DNA of 64,000 bases. Origin: Pseudomonas caricapapayae (GTDB lineage Bacteria > Pseudomonadota > Gammaproteobacteria > Pseudomonadales > Pseudomonadaceae). A model generated the notes under the pieces. The model searched no databases. It saw only the letters and a program-made list of their open reading frames with translations, and was not told the DNA's origin. Of this stretch, positions 19,609 to 30,273 are shown in pieces. Position 1 is the first letter of the stretch, and each line of letters opens with the position of its first letter. The position numbers and the translations under genes were made by a program. Location: positions 1 through 64,000 of the forward strand of contig NZ_LJPW01000108.1 of NCBI RefSeq assembly GCF_001400735.1. Reading direction: 5' to 3'.

Positions 19609-20937
19609 TTACTGCGCAGCCTTGGCTGACGTCACGCGCCATATCTTGTTGCCCACATCATCCGCCACCAGCAACCCGCCGCGCTGGTCATTGACCACGC
19701 CAACCGGGCGGCCCATGGCTTTTTCGTCCTTGTTGAGAAAGCCGGTCAGCACGTCGACGGGTGCGCCGTTGGGCTTGCCGCCACTAAAGGGCACAAATAC
19801 CACTTTATAGCCGCTGTGCGGTTTGCGGTTCCATGAGCCGTGCTGACCGATGAACAGGCCTTCATTGAACGGTGCGGCCAGGGTTTTGCCGTCGGCGAAC
19901 ACCAGGCCCAGCGAAGCCGTGTGCGGACCGACTGCATAATCCGGCGCGATGGCTTTGGCGACCAGTGCCGGATTCTGCGGCTTGACGCGTTCGTCGACGT
20001 GTTGGCCATAGTAGCTGTAAGGCCAGCCGTAGAAGGCGCCGTCCTGTACCGAGGTCACGTAGTCCGGCACCAGATCGCTGCCGATTTCGTCACGCTCGTT
20101 GACCGCCGTCCATAGCTTGCCGGTTTTGGGCTCCCAGTCCATGCCGTTGGGATTGCGCAGTCCGGAGGCGAAGATACGGTGGTTGCCGGTGGCGGCGTCC
20201 ACTTCCCAGATCGCTGCGCGACCTTCTTCCTTGTCCATGCCGTTCTCGGCCACGTTGCTGTTCGAGCCCACGGTGACGTACAGCTTGCTGCCGTCCTTGC
20301 TGGCGATGACGTTCTTGGTCCAGTGATGATTGAGCGTGCCGCCCGGCAGGTCGACCACTTTGGTCGGCTGCGCGCTGATCGAGGTCTGGCCTGTTTCGTA
20401 CGGGAAGCTGATCAGGCGATCGGTGTCGGCCACATAGAGCTTGTTGCCCACCAGCGTCATGCCGAACGGCGAATTAAGGTTTTGTAGGAAAACGGTACGG
20501 GTTTCTGCAACGCCGTCCTTGTCCAGGTCGCGCAGCAAGGTAATCCGGTTGGCGCTTGGCACGCCGGCACCGGCTCGGCCCATGACCTTTTCCATCACCC
20601 AGCCGCGAATCCCCTTGGAGTCATCCGGTTTGGCCGGGGAATTGGTTTCTGCCACCAGCACATCACCATTGGGCAGTACATAGAGCCAGCGTGGGTGGTC
20701 CAGATTTTCAGCGAACGCGGCCACCTGTGTGCCCGGCGCGGCGACCGGCCTGGCACCTTTTTCCCAGCCTATGGCGGGGGCAATGTTGACGGTCGGGATC
20801 AGCGTCTTGTTGGGCTCCGGCAACTTGGGCGAGGGGCCTGTTCCATCCGAGACTTGCAAGGTCGAAGACTCGCCGCAGGCAGCGAGGCCGCCGGCAACCA
20901 GAAGCAACACTGCGTAGTGGGGTCTGAGTTTGAACAT
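19609..20937 (-). CDS. PQQ-dependent sugar (L-sorbosone) dehydrogenase-like lipoprotein
   Basis: 442 residues. A signal peptide with GLAAC gives a lipid cysteine at residue 21, so it faces the periplasm. The rest is a beta-propeller of the glucose/sorbosone dehydrogenase superfamily, with the segments [41 protein letters not shown] and [12 protein letters not shown] typical of that family. It may oxidise sugars or aldoses with PQQ, but many family members lack a proven substrate. The start at 20937 (MFKLRPHY) is chosen because the open frame further upstream runs through the cobalamin riboswitch region of the opposite strand. Confidence 0.85.
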   Translation of the reverse strand: MFKLRPHYAVLLLVAGGLAACGESSTLQVSDGTGPSPKLPEPNKTLIPTVNIAPAIGWEKGARPVAAPGTQVAAFAENLDHPRWLYVLPNGDVLVAETNSPAKPDDSKGIRGWVMEKVMGRAGAGVPSANRITLLRDLDKDGVAETRTVFLQNLNSPFGMTLVGNKLYVADTDRLISFPYETGQTSISAQPTKVVDLPGGTLNHHWTKNVIASKDGSKLYVTVGSNSNVAENGMDKEEGRAAIWEVDAATGNHRIFASGLRNPNGMDWEPKTGKLWTAVNERDEIGSDLVPDYVTSVQDGAFYGWPYSYYGQHVDERVKPQNPALVAKAIAPDYAVGPHTASLGLVFADGKTLAAPFNEGLFIGQHGSWNRKPHSGYKVVFVPFSGGKPNGAPVDVLTGFLNKDEKAMGRPVGVVNDQRGGLLVADDVGNKIWRVTSAKAAQ

Positions 20938-21069
20938 GGTGAATCTCCATAAACAAGGGCGTGGTCCAGTAACTGATAGAGGCACTGCCAACCATCTAGG
21001 TTCAATCACGTTCCAGAGCGACGGTGTCGATTGACGCTCCCAGCCCAACCCTCTACCCTTCGCGGTTTG

Positions 21070-21258
21070 TTTCAGGTGCTCTGCAATCCTTGATTGGCAG
21101 GGTGAAACAGGGAAGCCGGTGTGGATCCCCAGATCCGATCCCGGCGCTGCCCCCGCAACGGTAAATGAGTCAAGGCTGTGCCTGACGCCACTGTGTTTCG
21201 ACATGGGAAGGCGCGCAGCCGGGGGTGACCCGCTCATGAGCCCGGAGACCGGCCTGAA
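21070..21258 (+). promoter_or_regulatory. Cobalamin (AdoCbl) riboswitch
   Basis: The leader of the cob operon has the conserved elements of the cobalamin riboswitch in order: CAGGTGCTCTGC, then AACAGGGAAGCCGGTG, then GCTGCCCCCGCAACGGTAA, and near the 3' end the B12-box AGCCCGGAGACCGGCCTG. About 100 bases then lead to the cobO start, and can hold the expression platform; GCATCACGGAGGGTGATG there forms a hairpin. It should switch the cob genes off when adenosylcobalamin is abundant. Confidence 0.93.
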
Positions 21259-21362
21259 CCACTCAATGGCATCACGGAGGGTGATGTTCTGTGCAGGGCG
21301 TTGCCGTGCTGTTCAGTGCTGTCCTTCCGTCTGTTGTCGCCTGCCCCGAGCGGAGAACCCAG

Positions 21363-21974
21363 ATGAACGAATCCCCCGAACGCGACGAACGCCATCTGGC
21401 GCGCATGCAGCGCAAGAAAGCCGTGATGGATGAGCGTATTGCCAGCTCGCCCAACGAGTGCGGCCTGCTGCTGGTGTTGACCGGCAATGGCAAAGGCAAG
21501 AGCAGCTCGGCATTCGGCATGCTCGCCCGGGCCATGGGCCATGATATGCAGTGCGGCGTGGTGCAGTTCATCAAAGGTCGCAACAGCACGGGCGAAGAGC
21601 TGTTCTTCCGGCGTTTCCCCGAGCAGGTGCGCTATCACGTGATGGGCGAGGGCTTCACCTGGGAAACCCAGGATCGCCAGCGTGACATCGCCGCCGCCGA
21701 AGCCGCCTGGGCGGTGTCTCGGGAGATGCTCCGCGATCCGCGCATCGGCCTGGTGGTGCTCGATGAACTGAACATCGCCCTCAAGCATGGCTACCTCGAC
21801 CTTGAACAGGTGTTGAGCGATCTGCAGGCCCGCCCGCCGATGCAGCATGTGCTGGTTACTGGCCGCGGTGCCAAGCCCGAATTGATTGACCTGGCTGATA
21901 CGGTTTCCGACATCGGCGTGGTCAAGCATGCGTTCCAGGCTGGCATCCGGGCGCAGAAAGGTATCGAGCTGTGA
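21363..21974 (+). CDS. cobO: Cob(I)yrinic acid a,c-diamide adenosyltransferase (CobO/BtuR type)
   Basis: 203 residues. It transfers the adenosyl group from ATP to cob(I)alamin precursors. The P-loop is TGNGKGKSSS near residues 40-49, and FIKGR and DELNIALKHGYL are family segments. It is the first gene after the riboswitch. The ATG at 21363 follows a GAGAACCC stretch and gives the normal length; the longer frame from 21291 enters the leader. Confidence 0.96.
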   Translation: MNESPERDERHLARMQRKKAVMDERIASSPNECGLLLVLTGNGKGKSSSAFGMLARAMGHDMQCGVVQFIKGRNSTGEELFFRRFPEQVRYHVMGEGFTWETQDRQRDIAAAEAAWAVSREMLRDPRIGLVVLDELNIALKHGYLDLEQVLSDLQARPPMQHVLVTGRGAKPELIDLADTVSDIGVVKHAFQAGIRAQKGIEL

Positions 21975-21999
21975 GCCATTCCTTATTGAGAACTGCGTT

Positions 22000-23295
22000 A
22001 TGAGAGCTCCGCGTGATTGCCCTGCAGTTTTGATCGCCGCGCCAGCGTCCGGACAAGGCAAGACCACCGTCACGGCTGCGCTGGCACGTTTGCATCGCAA
22101 CCAAGGGCGCAAGGTCAGGGTATTCAAGTGCGGCCCTGACTTTCTCGACCCGATGATTCTCGAGCGGGCCAGCGGTTCGCCTGTCTACCAGCTGGACATG
22201 TGGATGGTGGGTGCCGACGAAAGCCGTCGCCTGTTGTGGGAGGCTGCGGATGAAGCAGACCTGATCCTGATCGAAGGCGTTATGGGGCTGTTCGACGGCA
22301 CACCGTCCAGCGCCGACCTGGCCCGTCATTTCGGCGTGCCGGTCCTCGGGGTGATCGACGGCACGGCCATGGCGCAGACGTTTGGTGCGCTGGCGCTGGG
22401 CCTGGCGCGCTATCAGCCTGATCTGCCGTTTGCCGGCGTGCTGGCCAACCGCGTCGGCACCGTACGCCATGCGCAGTTACTGGAGAACAGCCTGACCGAA
22501 GGCCTGCGCTGGTACGGCGCACTGTCCCGTGAGGTCGGTTTCGAATTGCCCAGTCGCCATCTGGGGCTGGTTCAGGCCAGTGAACTCAACGATCTGGACG
22601 TGCGTCTGGACATGGCCGCCGCGGCGCTGGCCAGCACCTGCGAAGTGGCCTTGCCGCCCGCCGTGACCTTTACTGCGCCCGATCCGATTCAGGTCGAGCC
22701 GCTGCTCGCCGGTGTGCGTATTGCTATCTCCCGCGACGAAGCCTTTGCCTTTATGTATGGCGCAAGCCTGGACCTGCTGCGAAACATGGGCGCGGAACTG
22801 AGCTTCTTTTCGCCGATCCATGACCGCGTGCTGCCGGAGGCCGACAGCCTCTATCTGCCGGGCGGCTACCCGGAACTGCACCACGTCGCGCTGGCGGAAA
22901 ACCTGGCCATGCAGGCATCGATCAGGGCGCACCATATCGCCGGCAAGCCGATTCTGGCCGAGTGCGGTGGCATGCTCTATCTGCTCGAAGCCTTGACCGA
23001 CGTGGAGGGTGTTCGCGCCGAACTGGTCGGCTTGCTGTCCGGTGAAGCGGTCATGCAGAAGCGTCTGGCGGCGCTGGCCTTGCAAGCGGTCGAGCTGCCC
23101 GAGGGCACGTTGCACGGCCACACCTATCATCATTCATTGACCAGCACCGAGTTGCAGCCGATTGCCCGAGGCGTCAGCCCCAATGGCGGACGCGGAGCAG
23201 AGGCGGTCTACCGTCTCGGTCGCCTGACGGCGTCCTACGTGCACTTCTATTTTCCTTCCTGCCCCCAGGCGATTGCGGCGCTGTTCAAACCATGA
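22000..23295 (+). CDS. cobB: Cobyrinate a,c-diamide synthase (CobB/CbiA)
   Basis: 431 residues. It amidates the a and c side chains of (hydrogeno)cobyrinate with glutamine and ATP. The N-terminal ATP site is APASGQGKTTVT, and the C-terminal class I glutamine amidotransferase domain has the nucleophile cysteine in LAECGGMLYL. The start at 22000 removes 38 residues read through the cobO end. Its stop overlaps the bluB start. Not to be confused with the sirtuin of the same name. Confidence 0.95.
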   Translation: MRAPRDCPAVLIAAPASGQGKTTVTAALARLHRNQGRKVRVFKCGPDFLDPMILERASGSPVYQLDMWMVGADESRRLLWEAADEADLILIEGVMGLFDGTPSSADLARHFGVPVLGVIDGTAMAQTFGALALGLARYQPDLPFAGVLANRVGTVRHAQLLENSLTEGLRWYGALSREVGFELPSRHLGLVQASELNDLDVRLDMAAAALASTCEVALPPAVTFTAPDPIQVEPLLAGVRIAISRDEAFAFMYGASLDLLRNMGAELSFFSPIHDRVLPEADSLYLPGGYPELHHVALAENLAMQASIRAHHIAGKPILAECGGMLYLLEALTDVEGVRAELVGLLSGEAVMQKRLAALALQAVELPEGTLHGHTYHHSLTSTELQPIARGVSPNGGRGAEAVYRLGRLTASYVHFYFPSCPQAIAALFKP

Positions 23296-23942
23296 CCGAG
23301 CAAGCGTTCAGCCCGCAAGAGCGGGCTGCGGTGTACCGCGCTATCGCCAAACGCCGCGACATGCGTCACTTCATTGGCGGCACTGTGGCCCCCGAGTTGC
23401 TGGCGCGGGTGCTGGAAGCCGCCCATCAGGCGCCTAGCGTCGGGCTGATGCAGCCGTGGCGCTTCATTCGCATCAGCGACCCGTTGTTGCGCGGCAAGAT
23501 GCAGGCGCAAGTGGAAGAGGAGCGCATTCGCACCGCCGAGGCATTGGGCGAGCGCTCCGACGAGTTCATGAAGCTCAAGGTCGAAGGGATCAATGACTGC
23601 GCAGAGGTACTGGTCGCTGCCCTGATGGAAGGACGTGAGCAGCACATTTTCGGCCGTCGCACCTTGCCGGAAATGGATCTGGCCTCACTGTCCTGCGCCA
23701 TCCAGAACCTCTGGCTGGCGTCCCGTGCAGAAGGTCTGGGCATGGGCTGGGTGTCGCTGTTCGATCCCGAGGCGCTGGCCGAATTGCTGGGCATGCCCGA
23801 CGGTGCCAAGCCGCTGGCAATCATCTGCCTGGGGCCGGTCAAAGAGTTTTATCCGACGCCGATGCTGGTAATGGAAGGCTGGGCGCAAGCGCGTCCGCTG
23901 CATGAGCTGCTGTATGAGAATCAATGGGGAGTGAGTCAATGA
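23292..23942 (+). CDS. bluB: 5,6-dimethylbenzimidazole synthase BluB
   Basis: 216 residues of the nitroreductase fold. BluB breaks down reduced FMN with oxygen to make the lower ligand of B12. Family features are KRRDMRHF near the N-terminus, [11 protein letters not shown], and [14 protein letters not shown]. Its place between cobB and cobD supports BluB over a general nitroreductase. It overlaps both neighbours by 4 bases. Its presence implies aerobic synthesis of the lower ligand. Confidence 0.93.
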   Translation: MTEQAFSPQERAAVYRAIAKRRDMRHFIGGTVAPELLARVLEAAHQAPSVGLMQPWRFIRISDPLLRGKMQAQVEEERIRTAEALGERSDEFMKLKVEGINDCAEVLVAALMEGREQHIFGRRTLPEMDLASLSCAIQNLWLASRAEGLGMGWVSLFDPEALAELLGMPDGAKPLAIICLGPVKEFYPTPMLVMEGWAQARPLHELLYENQWGVSQ

Positions 23943-24847
23943 GTGTGGCGCTGTTGAGCGTTGCCGGTGTCGCGCTGGATGCGTTACTCGGTGAGCCGAA
24001 ACGATGGCATCCGCTGGTGGCATTCGGGGGCCTTGCCAATCGGGTCGAGCAGCGTTTCAACAGTGGTGGCCGCGGCTGGCGCAGTCATGGCGTTACCGCG
24101 TGGGTTATCACCGTCGTGCCGTTTACGCTGCTGGCGACGCTGCTGAGCTGGTTGCCCGGTATCGGCTGGCTGTTCGAGATACTGGCGCTGTATGGCGCGC
24201 TGGGTATGCGCAGCCTGGGCGAGCACGTTCAACCCGTGGCGCAAGCGCTGCGCAGTGACGATCTGGTCGAGGCGCGTCAGCGGGTCGGTTATCTGGTCAG
24301 TCGCCAGACCAGCGAGCTGGATGCCACTGAAGTGGCCCGCGCAGCCACCGAGTCAGTGCTGGAGAACGGCAGTGATGCGGTATTCGCGGCGCTGTTCTGG
24401 TTTGTTGTCGCCGGTGCGCCGGGCGTTGTGCTGTACCGGCTGAGCAATACGCTGGACGCCATGTGGGGATACCGCAACGAGCGCTTTGAGCGTTTCGGCT
24501 GGGCTGCGGCAAAGATCGACGATGTGCTCAACTACGTGCCTGCGCGGCTGGTGGCATTGACCTACGCGTTGCTGGGCAAGACCCGCCTGGCGCTGCGCTG
24601 CTGGCACACTCAGGGACCGACCTGGGACAGCCCCAACGCCGGTCCGGTCATGGCGGCCGGCGCGGGCGCGCTGGGCGTCGAACTGGGCGGGGCGGCGATC
24701 TATCATGGTGAGCTGCATCAGCGTCCGCCATTGGGTGAGGGTGCGCCTGCCGATGCCGACTCGATTGATCGCGGCTGGCAACTGGTGCAGCGCGGCGTCT
24801 GGTTGTGGCTGCTGGTCATCTGCCTGGCAGCTGAATTTTATGCTTGA
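23939..24847 (+). CDS. cobD: Adenosylcobinamide-phosphate synthase, membrane protein (CobD/CbiB)
   Basis: 302 residues with about five hydrophobic helices. It attaches aminopropanol phosphate to adenosylcobyric acid. Signature segments are [17 protein letters not shown] near the start, [18 protein letters not shown] and [21 protein letters not shown] start at the ATG at 23939, which overlaps the bluB stop; a frame start 15 bases earlier lies within bluB. Confidence 0.95.
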   Translation: MSVALLSVAGVALDALLGEPKRWHPLVAFGGLANRVEQRFNSGGRGWRSHGVTAWVITVVPFTLLATLLSWLPGIGWLFEILALYGALGMRSLGEHVQPVAQALRSDDLVEARQRVGYLVSRQTSELDATEVARAATESVLENGSDAVFAALFWFVVAGAPGVVLYRLSNTLDAMWGYRNERFERFGWAAAKIDDVLNYVPARLVALTYALLGKTRLALRCWHTQGPTWDSPNAGPVMAAGAGALGVELGGAAIYHGELHQRPPLGEGAPADADSIDRGWQLVQRGVWLWLLVICLAAEFYA

Positions 24848-25844
24848 GCACGGCGGCCGGCTGCGCGCGGCGGCGCAGCATTACGGGATTGATCTGGCCG
24901 AATGGCTGGACCTGTCCACCGGCATCGCGCCCTGGGCGTGGTCCATCCCGGAGATCCCGGCGCGCGCCTGGGCGCGTCTGCCCGAGACCGATGATGGCCT
25001 TGAAGCGGCGGCCTGCGCCTATTACGGGGTGTCGCGCTTGTTGCCGGTGTCTGGTTCGCAGGCCGCGATTCAGGCATTGCCTCGGGTGCGCAGCGGGGGG
25101 CGGGTCGGCGTGCTGTCGCCATGCTACGCCGAGCATGCACATGCGTGGCGCAAGAACGGTTTTGTGGTACGTGAGGTCGGTGAGCAGGAGGTCGAGTACT
25201 TTCTCGACAGCCTTGACGTGCTGGTGGTGGTCAACCCGAATAATCCGACCGGCCTGCACCTGAGCGCCGAGCGTCTGCTGGAGTGGCATGCTCGACTGGC
25301 AGAGCGCGGTGGCTGGCTGGTCATTGACGAGGCGTTCATGGATACCACGCCAGGCATTAGCCTGGCTGCCGAAACGTGGCGCATCGGGCTGATTGTGCTG
25401 CGCTCGTTCGGCAAGTTCTTCGGCCTGGCGGGCGTCAGGCTCGGCTTTGTCATGGCCGAACCGGTCTTGTTGAGGATGCTGGCGCAGGAAATAGGCCCCT
25501 GGTCTGTCAGCGGACCGACCCGGATCGTCGGTCAGATGTGCCTGAGCGATAAGGCGGGACAAGCCCGGCAGCGTGAACGCAGTGAACGGGCCCGCGACCG
25601 TCTGGTGGCCTTGCTCGATCGGTTTGGTTTGAGCCCGCAGGGAGGCTGCGCGCTGTTCCAATGGTTGGTGACCCCTGAAGCGCAAACGCTCTATGAGTTC
25701 TGTGCGCGCCGAGGCGTACTGTTGCGCCTGTTCAAGGGCGGCACTCCCGAGTCGGCCAGCCTGCGCTTCGGTCTGCCCCGTGACGAGGCCGACTGGGTGC
25801 GGCTGCATACTGTTCTGCTTGAATACCGCAAGGAATACCCATGA
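24840..25844 (+). CDS. cobC: Threonine-phosphate decarboxylase (CobC; CobD of enterics)
   Basis: 334 residues, class I/II PLP-dependent aminotransferase fold. It decarboxylates L-threonine-phosphate to aminopropanol phosphate for the nucleotide loop. The PLP lysine is in [16 protein letters not shown], and VVNPNNPTG binds the cofactor ring. The start at 24840 overlaps the cobD end by 8 bases. In Pseudomonas naming this gene is cobC, which is distinct from the phosphatase at 28870. Confidence 0.94.
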   Translation: MLEHGGRLRAAAQHYGIDLAEWLDLSTGIAPWAWSIPEIPARAWARLPETDDGLEAAACAYYGVSRLLPVSGSQAAIQALPRVRSGGRVGVLSPCYAEHAHAWRKNGFVVREVGEQEVEYFLDSLDVLVVVNPNNPTGLHLSAERLLEWHARLAERGGWLVIDEAFMDTTPGISLAAETWRIGLIVLRSFGKFFGLAGVRLGFVMAEPVLLRMLAQEIGPWSVSGPTRIVGQMCLSDKAGQARQRERSERARDRLVALLDRFGLSPQGGCALFQWLVTPEAQTLYEFCARRGVLLRLFKGGTPESASLRFGLPRDEADWVRLHTVLLEYRKEYP

Positions 25845-27301
25845 CCACGTTGATGGTACAAGGCACCACCTCCGATGCCGGTAAAAGCACGCTGGTGACT
25901 GCGCTGTGTCGCTGGCTGACCCGGCAGGGCGTCGAGGTTGTACCGTTCAAGCCGCAGAACATGGCGCTCAACAGCGCAGTGACGGCGGACGGCGGCGAGA
26001 TCGGCCGTGCGCAGGCGGTGCAGGCGCAGGCGTGCCATCTCGAACCGCACACCGACATGAACCCGGTGCTGCTCAAGCCCAACAGTGATACAGGCGCGCA
26101 GGTGATCATTCATGGTCGCGCCGTCACCACCATGAATGCTGTGGCCTATCACGGCTATAAAGAGATCGCCATGCAGGCGGTACTGGAGTCGCATCGGCGG
26201 CTGGGCCAGCGCTACCCGGTGATCGTGGTCGAGGGCGCGGGTTCGCCGGCCGAAATCAACCTGCGCGCCAATGACATCGCCAACATGGGCTTTGCCGAGG
26301 CGGTCGACTGCCCGGTGCTGTTGATCGCCGACATCAATCGCGGCGGCGTCTTCGCCCATCTGGTCGGCACGCTGGAGTTGCTGTCGCCCAGTGAGCAGGC
26401 GCGGGTCAAGGGTTTCATCATCAACCGTTTTCGCGGTGACATCGCCTTGCTGCAACCGGGTCTGGACTGGCTGGAGGCACGCACAGGCAAGCCGGTAGTG
26501 GGCGTACTGCCTTACGTGATGGATCTGCACCTGGAAGCCGAAGACGGTCTGGATCAGCGTCAGACCGACAAGCTCGAACAGGTCCTCAACGTGGTCGTTC
26601 CGGTGCTGCCGCGCATCAGCAATCACACCGATTTCGACCCGTTGCGCCTGCATCCGCAGGTCAACCTGCAATTCGTCGGCCCCGGCCAGGACATTCCGCC
26701 CGCTGACCTGATCATCCTGCCCGGCTCGAAGAGCGTGCGCAGCGATCTGCAGTACCTGCGCCGCAATGGCTGGGACACGGCCATCGAGCGGCATTTGCGC
26801 TACGGCGGCAAACTGATGGGGATCTGCGGCGGCCTGCAAATGCTCGGTGATCAGGTGCACGACCCGCTGGGTCTGGAAGGCGCGCCCGGTTCCAGTCCAG
26901 GCCTTGGTTTACTGGCGATGAGCACGGTGCTGGAAGCGGAAAAGCAATTACGCAACGTGCGTGGCCGTCTGACGCTGGAAGACGCCGACGTCAGCGGTTA
27001 CGAAATTCATGCCGGCGTGACAACCGGGGCAGCGCTGCAACAGGCAGCCGTCCGGCTGGACGATGGTCGTTGTGACGGCGCGCAAAGTGTCGACGGACAG
27101 ATTCTGGGCACGTATCTGCATGGTTTGTTCGAAGCGCCTGCCGCCTGCAGTGCCTTGTTGCGCTGGGCGGGCCTGGAGAACGTCCAGTCGGTCGACTATC
27201 ACGCGTTGCGCGAGCGCGACATCGAACGTCTTGCGGATCTGGTAGAAAAACATCTGGACGGCGCGTTGCTTCGCGAACTGTGCGGTCTGGAGGCGAACTG
27301 A
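25841..27301 (+). CDS. cobQ: Cobyric acid synthase (CobQ/CbiP)
   Basis: 486 residues. It amidates side chains b, d, e and g of adenosylcobyrinic acid a,c-diamide. The N-terminal ATP-binding domain has [18 protein letters not shown], the cobyrinate domain KPQNMALNS, and the C-terminal glutaminase has [10 protein letters not shown] with the nucleophile cysteine and the later HGLFE. It overlaps the upstream gene by 4 bases. Confidence 0.97.
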   Translation: MTTLMVQGTTSDAGKSTLVTALCRWLTRQGVEVVPFKPQNMALNSAVTADGGEIGRAQAVQAQACHLEPHTDMNPVLLKPNSDTGAQVIIHGRAVTTMNAVAYHGYKEIAMQAVLESHRRLGQRYPVIVVEGAGSPAEINLRANDIANMGFAEAVDCPVLLIADINRGGVFAHLVGTLELLSPSEQARVKGFIINRFRGDIALLQPGLDWLEARTGKPVVGVLPYVMDLHLEAEDGLDQRQTDKLEQVLNVVVPVLPRISNHTDFDPLRLHPQVNLQFVGPGQDIPPADLIILPGSKSVRSDLQYLRRNGWDTAIERHLRYGGKLMGICGGLQMLGDQVHDPLGLEGAPGSSPGLGLLAMSTVLEAEKQLRNVRGRLTLEDADVSGYEIHAGVTTGAALQQAAVRLDDGRCDGAQSVDGQILGTYLHGLFEAPAACSALLRWAGLENVQSVDYHALRERDIERLADLVEKHLDGALLRELCGLEAN

Positions 27302-27302
27302 A

Positions 27303-27824
27303 ATGCTGCAACTGATCCTTGGGGGCGCGCGGTCCGGCAAGAGTCGGCTGGCTGAGAAACTGGCTGCAGACTCGGCGCTGAACGTGATCTACATCGCCAC
27401 CAGCCAGCCTGTCGATGGCGAAATGAATCAGCGTGTTGCCAGCCATCGCGCCCGTCGTCCCGAACACTGGGGGCTGGTCGAAGAACCGGTCGAACTGGCA
27501 CGGGTGCTGCGCGAAAATGCTGCGTCCGACCGCTGTCTGCTGGTCGATTGCCTGACCCTCTGGCTGACCAGTCTGCTGATGCTCGACGACCCCGAGCGTC
27601 TGTTTCAAGAACGTGAATCCCTGCTCGAAAGCCTGGCGGAGCTGCCGGGCGAAATCATTTTTGTCAGCAACGAAACCGGACTTGGCATTGTGCCGCTCGG
27701 CGAGCTTACGCGCCGCTACGTCGATGAGGCCGGTCTGTTGCATCAGGCACTGGCCGAGCGTTGCCAGCGTGTCGTGTTGACCGTTGCCGGCTTGCCCCTG
27801 ACTTTGAAAGGAACCCCGCTATGA
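27303..27824 (+). CDS. cobP: Adenosylcobinamide kinase/adenosylcobinamide-phosphate guanylyltransferase (CobP/CobU)
   Basis: 173 residues. One enzyme phosphorylates adenosylcobinamide and then attaches GMP. The P-loop is [13 protein letters not shown]. The guanylation region [16 protein letters not shown] contains the histidine expected to carry GMP, and [12 protein letters not shown] and [12 protein letters not shown] are family signatures. It starts 1 base after cobQ. Confidence 0.95.
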   Translation: MLQLILGGARSGKSRLAEKLAADSALNVIYIATSQPVDGEMNQRVASHRARRPEHWGLVEEPVELARVLRENAASDRCLLVDCLTLWLTSLLMLDDPERLFQERESLLESLAELPGEIIFVSNETGLGIVPLGELTRRYVDEAGLLHQALAERCQRVVLTVAGLPLTLKGTPL

Positions 27825-28873
27825 GCAATTCCTGGTGGCTCACGCCTGCACGGGCCATTGATGTGCCGATGCGCGAGGCGGCACTCGCCCGTCAGCAACA
27901 ACTGACCAAGCCTGCCGGTTCTCTCGCGCAACTGGAGCGGCTGGCGGTTCAACTGGCCGGCCTGCAAGGGCGGGAGCGCCCGGCTGTGGATAAGCTATGG
28001 ATCGCAATCTTTGCCGGCGATCATGGCGTGGTAGCGGAAGGTGTATCGGCCTATCCGCAGGAAGTCACCGGCCAGATGCTGCACAACTTCGTTAATGGAG
28101 GCGCAGCGATCAGCGTGCTGGCGCGTCAGCTTTCGGCGCAGCTGGACGTGGTCGATCTGGGTACTGTGGCGCCAGTCGATCTGCCCGGCGTGCGCCATCT
28201 GCACATCGGTGCGGGCACCGCCAATTTCGCCCAAGGCCCTGCCATGAGCGCTGAGCAGGGGCTCGCTGCTCTGCAGGCCGGGCGTGACAGTGTGCTGCGC
28301 GCCAAGGCGCTCGGCACCGAGCTGTTCATCGGTGGCGAGATGGGTATCGGCAATACCACAGCGGCCAGCGCCGTTGCCTGCTCGGTGCTGGAATGCGCTG
28401 CGCCGTTGCTGGTAGGGCCCGGCACCGGGCTGAACGCCCAGGGTATCGAGCACAAGACCCGTGTCATCGAGCGCGCGCTGGCGCTGCATGCCGAGCACGC
28501 CGGCGATCCGTTGCGCAGCCTGTTCAGCCTGGGTGGTTTCGAAATTGCCGCGCTGACCGGCGCCTACCTGGCCTGCGCGCAGGAAGGTATTGCGGCACTG
28601 GTCGACGGCTTTATTTGCAGCGTGGCCGCGCTGGTGGCCGTGCGTCTGAATCCGTCCTGCCGCAACTGGCTGCTGTTTGGCCATCGGGGCGCTGAGCCCG
28701 GCCATCGGCATTTGCTGGAAACACTGCAGGCCGAGCCGCTGCTGGACCTCGGTTTGCGTCTGGGCGAGGGCAGTGGTGCGGCGCTGGCAGTACCACTGGT
28801 GCGCCTGGCTTGCGAGTTGCACAACGGCATGGCGACATTTGCCGAAGCAGCGGTGGCGGATCGCCCCGCATGA
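27821..28873 (+). CDS. cobT: Nicotinate-nucleotide-dimethylbenzimidazole phosphoribosyltransferase (CobU/CobT)
   Basis: 350 residues. It makes alpha-ribazole phosphate from dimethylbenzimidazole and nicotinate mononucleotide. [12 protein letters not shown] near residue 28, [16 protein letters not shown], and [13 protein letters not shown] are diagnostic. The catalytic glutamate lies near the C-terminus in [12 protein letters not shown]. The ATG at 27821 overlaps the cobP stop. In Pseudomonas this enzyme is often called CobU. Confidence 0.95.
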   Translation: MSNSWWLTPARAIDVPMREAALARQQQLTKPAGSLAQLERLAVQLAGLQGRERPAVDKLWIAIFAGDHGVVAEGVSAYPQEVTGQMLHNFVNGGAAISVLARQLSAQLDVVDLGTVAPVDLPGVRHLHIGAGTANFAQGPAMSAEQGLAALQAGRDSVLRAKALGTELFIGGEMGIGNTTAASAVACSVLECAAPLLVGPGTGLNAQGIEHKTRVIERALALHAEHAGDPLRSLFSLGGFEIAALTGAYLACAQEGIAALVDGFICSVAALVAVRLNPSCRNWLLFGHRGAEPGHRHLLETLQAEPLLDLGLRLGEGSGAALAVPLVRLACELHNGMATFAEAAVADRPA

Positions 28874-29442
28874 CCTTGCATCTGGACCTGCTGCGTCATG
28901 GCGAAACCGAGCTGGGCGGCGGTCTGCGCGGCAGCCTTGATGACGCCTTGACCGAAAATGGCTGGCAGCAGATGCGTTCGGCGGTGGCCAGTGCAGGTCC
29001 CTGGGAGCGGATTGTCAGTTCGCCTTTGCAGCGTTGCGCGCGTTTCTCCGAAGAGCTGGCGCAGCGCTTGTCGCTGCCCATGCAACTGGAGCCGGGGTTG
29101 CAGGAACTGCATTTCGGCGACTGGGAAGGACATAGTCCTGCGCAACTGATGGAAACCGATGCCGAAGGTCTGGGCCTGTTCTGGGCCGATCCCTATGCAT
29201 TTACACCGCCCAACGGCGAGACGGTGATCGACTTTTCGACACGCGTGCTGAGTGCGGTGCAGCGTCTGCATCAGGCGTATGCCGGTGAGCGGGTGTTGCT
29301 GGTCAGCCACGGTGGTGTGATGCGCTTGTTATTGGCTCGGGCGCGTGGTCTGCCGCGTGAGCAACTGTTGCAGGTGGTGGTTGGTCATGGCGCGCTGTTG
29401 TCGATTCAGGTCGCCGCTGATGGCGCGTTCGTGGAGATCTGA
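28870..29442 (+). CDS. Histidine phosphatase, probable alpha-ribazole phosphatase
   Basis: 190 residues of the phosphoglycerate mutase-like superfamily. The phosphohistidine is in [11 protein letters not shown], the catalytic glutamate region is ELHFGDWEG, and the second histidine is in [10 protein letters not shown]. In this setting, between cobT and cobS, it most likely removes phosphate from alpha-ribazole or cobalamin phosphate (CobC of enterics). I give no symbol because cobC is used above for another enzyme. Confidence 0.88.
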   Translation: MTLHLDLLRHGETELGGGLRGSLDDALTENGWQQMRSAVASAGPWERIVSSPLQRCARFSEELAQRLSLPMQLEPGLQELHFGDWEGHSPAQLMETDAEGLGLFWADPYAFTPPNGETVIDFSTRVLSAVQRLHQAYAGERVLLVSHGGVMRLLLARARGLPREQLLQVVVGHGALLSIQVAADGAFVEI

Positions 29443-29443
29443 G

Positions 29444-30175
29444 ATGCTGCCGTTCTGGATCGCCCTGCAATTTCTCGGCAGTCTGCCGATCAGCCTTCCC
29501 GGTATGCCACGCCCCGAAGAGTCGGGACGTTCGTTGCTGTTCTATCCACTGGTAGGCGCGTTGTTCGGCACGCTGCTGCTGGGTTTCAGCGCAGTGCTCG
29601 ACGGCGCTCCGCTCGTGCTGCACGCCGCGCTGGTGCTCTGTGCCTGGGTGCTGCTCAGCGGCGGTCTGCACCTGGACGGGCTGGCCGACAGTGCCGACGC
29701 TTGGCTGGGCGGTTTTGGTGATCGTGAGCGGACCTTGAAGATCATGAAGGACCCGCGCAGCGGGCCTATCGCGGTGGTTACGCTGGTATTGGTGCTGCTG
29801 CTCAAGTTTGCAGCGATTCTGGCGCTGCTCGACAGTCAGAGCAGTATCGGGCTGCTGCTGGCTCCGTTGATCGGGCGGGCTGCCATGCTTGCGCTTTTTC
29901 TGGGCACGCCGTACGTACGGGCAGGCGGCCTGGGGCAGGCGCTGGCGGATCATCTGCCGCGTAGTGCCGGGCGTAAAGTGTTGTTGGCCAGTGCATTCGC
30001 ATGTGTCCTGCTGGCTGGCTGGTCGGGTGCAGCGGCGCTGCTGGTCTGCTCGGTGTGTTTCTTCTGGTTGCGGCAGGCAATGATGCGCCGTCTGGGCGGT
30101 AGCACCGGCGACACAGCCGGGGCATTGCTTGAGCTGTTGGAGCTGGCGGTACTGCTGACGCTGGCGTTGCTTTAG
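29444..30175 (+). CDS. cobS: Cobalamin (5'-phosphate) synthase CobS/CobV, membrane protein
   Basis: 243 residues with about six hydrophobic helices. It joins adenosylcobinamide-GDP to alpha-ribazole (phosphate), the last assembly step. The active-site motif is in GGLHLDGLADSADAW and GFGDRERTLKIMKDPRSG, which bind magnesium and GDP. The ATG at 29444 follows the previous stop by 1 base. It ends the cob operon. Confidence 0.95.
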   Translation: MLPFWIALQFLGSLPISLPGMPRPEESGRSLLFYPLVGALFGTLLLGFSAVLDGAPLVLHAALVLCAWVLLSGGLHLDGLADSADAWLGGFGDRERTLKIMKDPRSGPIAVVTLVLVLLLKFAAILALLDSQSSIGLLLAPLIGRAAMLALFLGTPYVRAGGLGQALADHLPRSAGRKVLLASAFACVLLAGWSGAAALLVCSVCFFWLRQAMMRRLGGSTGDTAGALLELLELAVLLTLALL

Positions 30176-30273
30176 CGGCCATGCCAATGCTTTGTTGACA
30201 GCTTTTACCGGCAGCGCGTAGTTTCGCGATTCGCAGGTAAAACCATGTAACACAAAGGGCAGGTAGCTAAACC

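Noticed and set aside
19126..19810. Series of 60-110-codon ORFs on both strands over the 112-bp array
   Set aside because: They repeat the same peptide at the array period, have no ribosome sites, and follow from a repeat length of 112 that cycles frames.
20938..21237. 100-residue N-terminal extension of the sorbosone-dehydrogenase-like gene
   Set aside because: It would run antisense through the cobalamin riboswitch and place the signal peptide in the middle of the protein.
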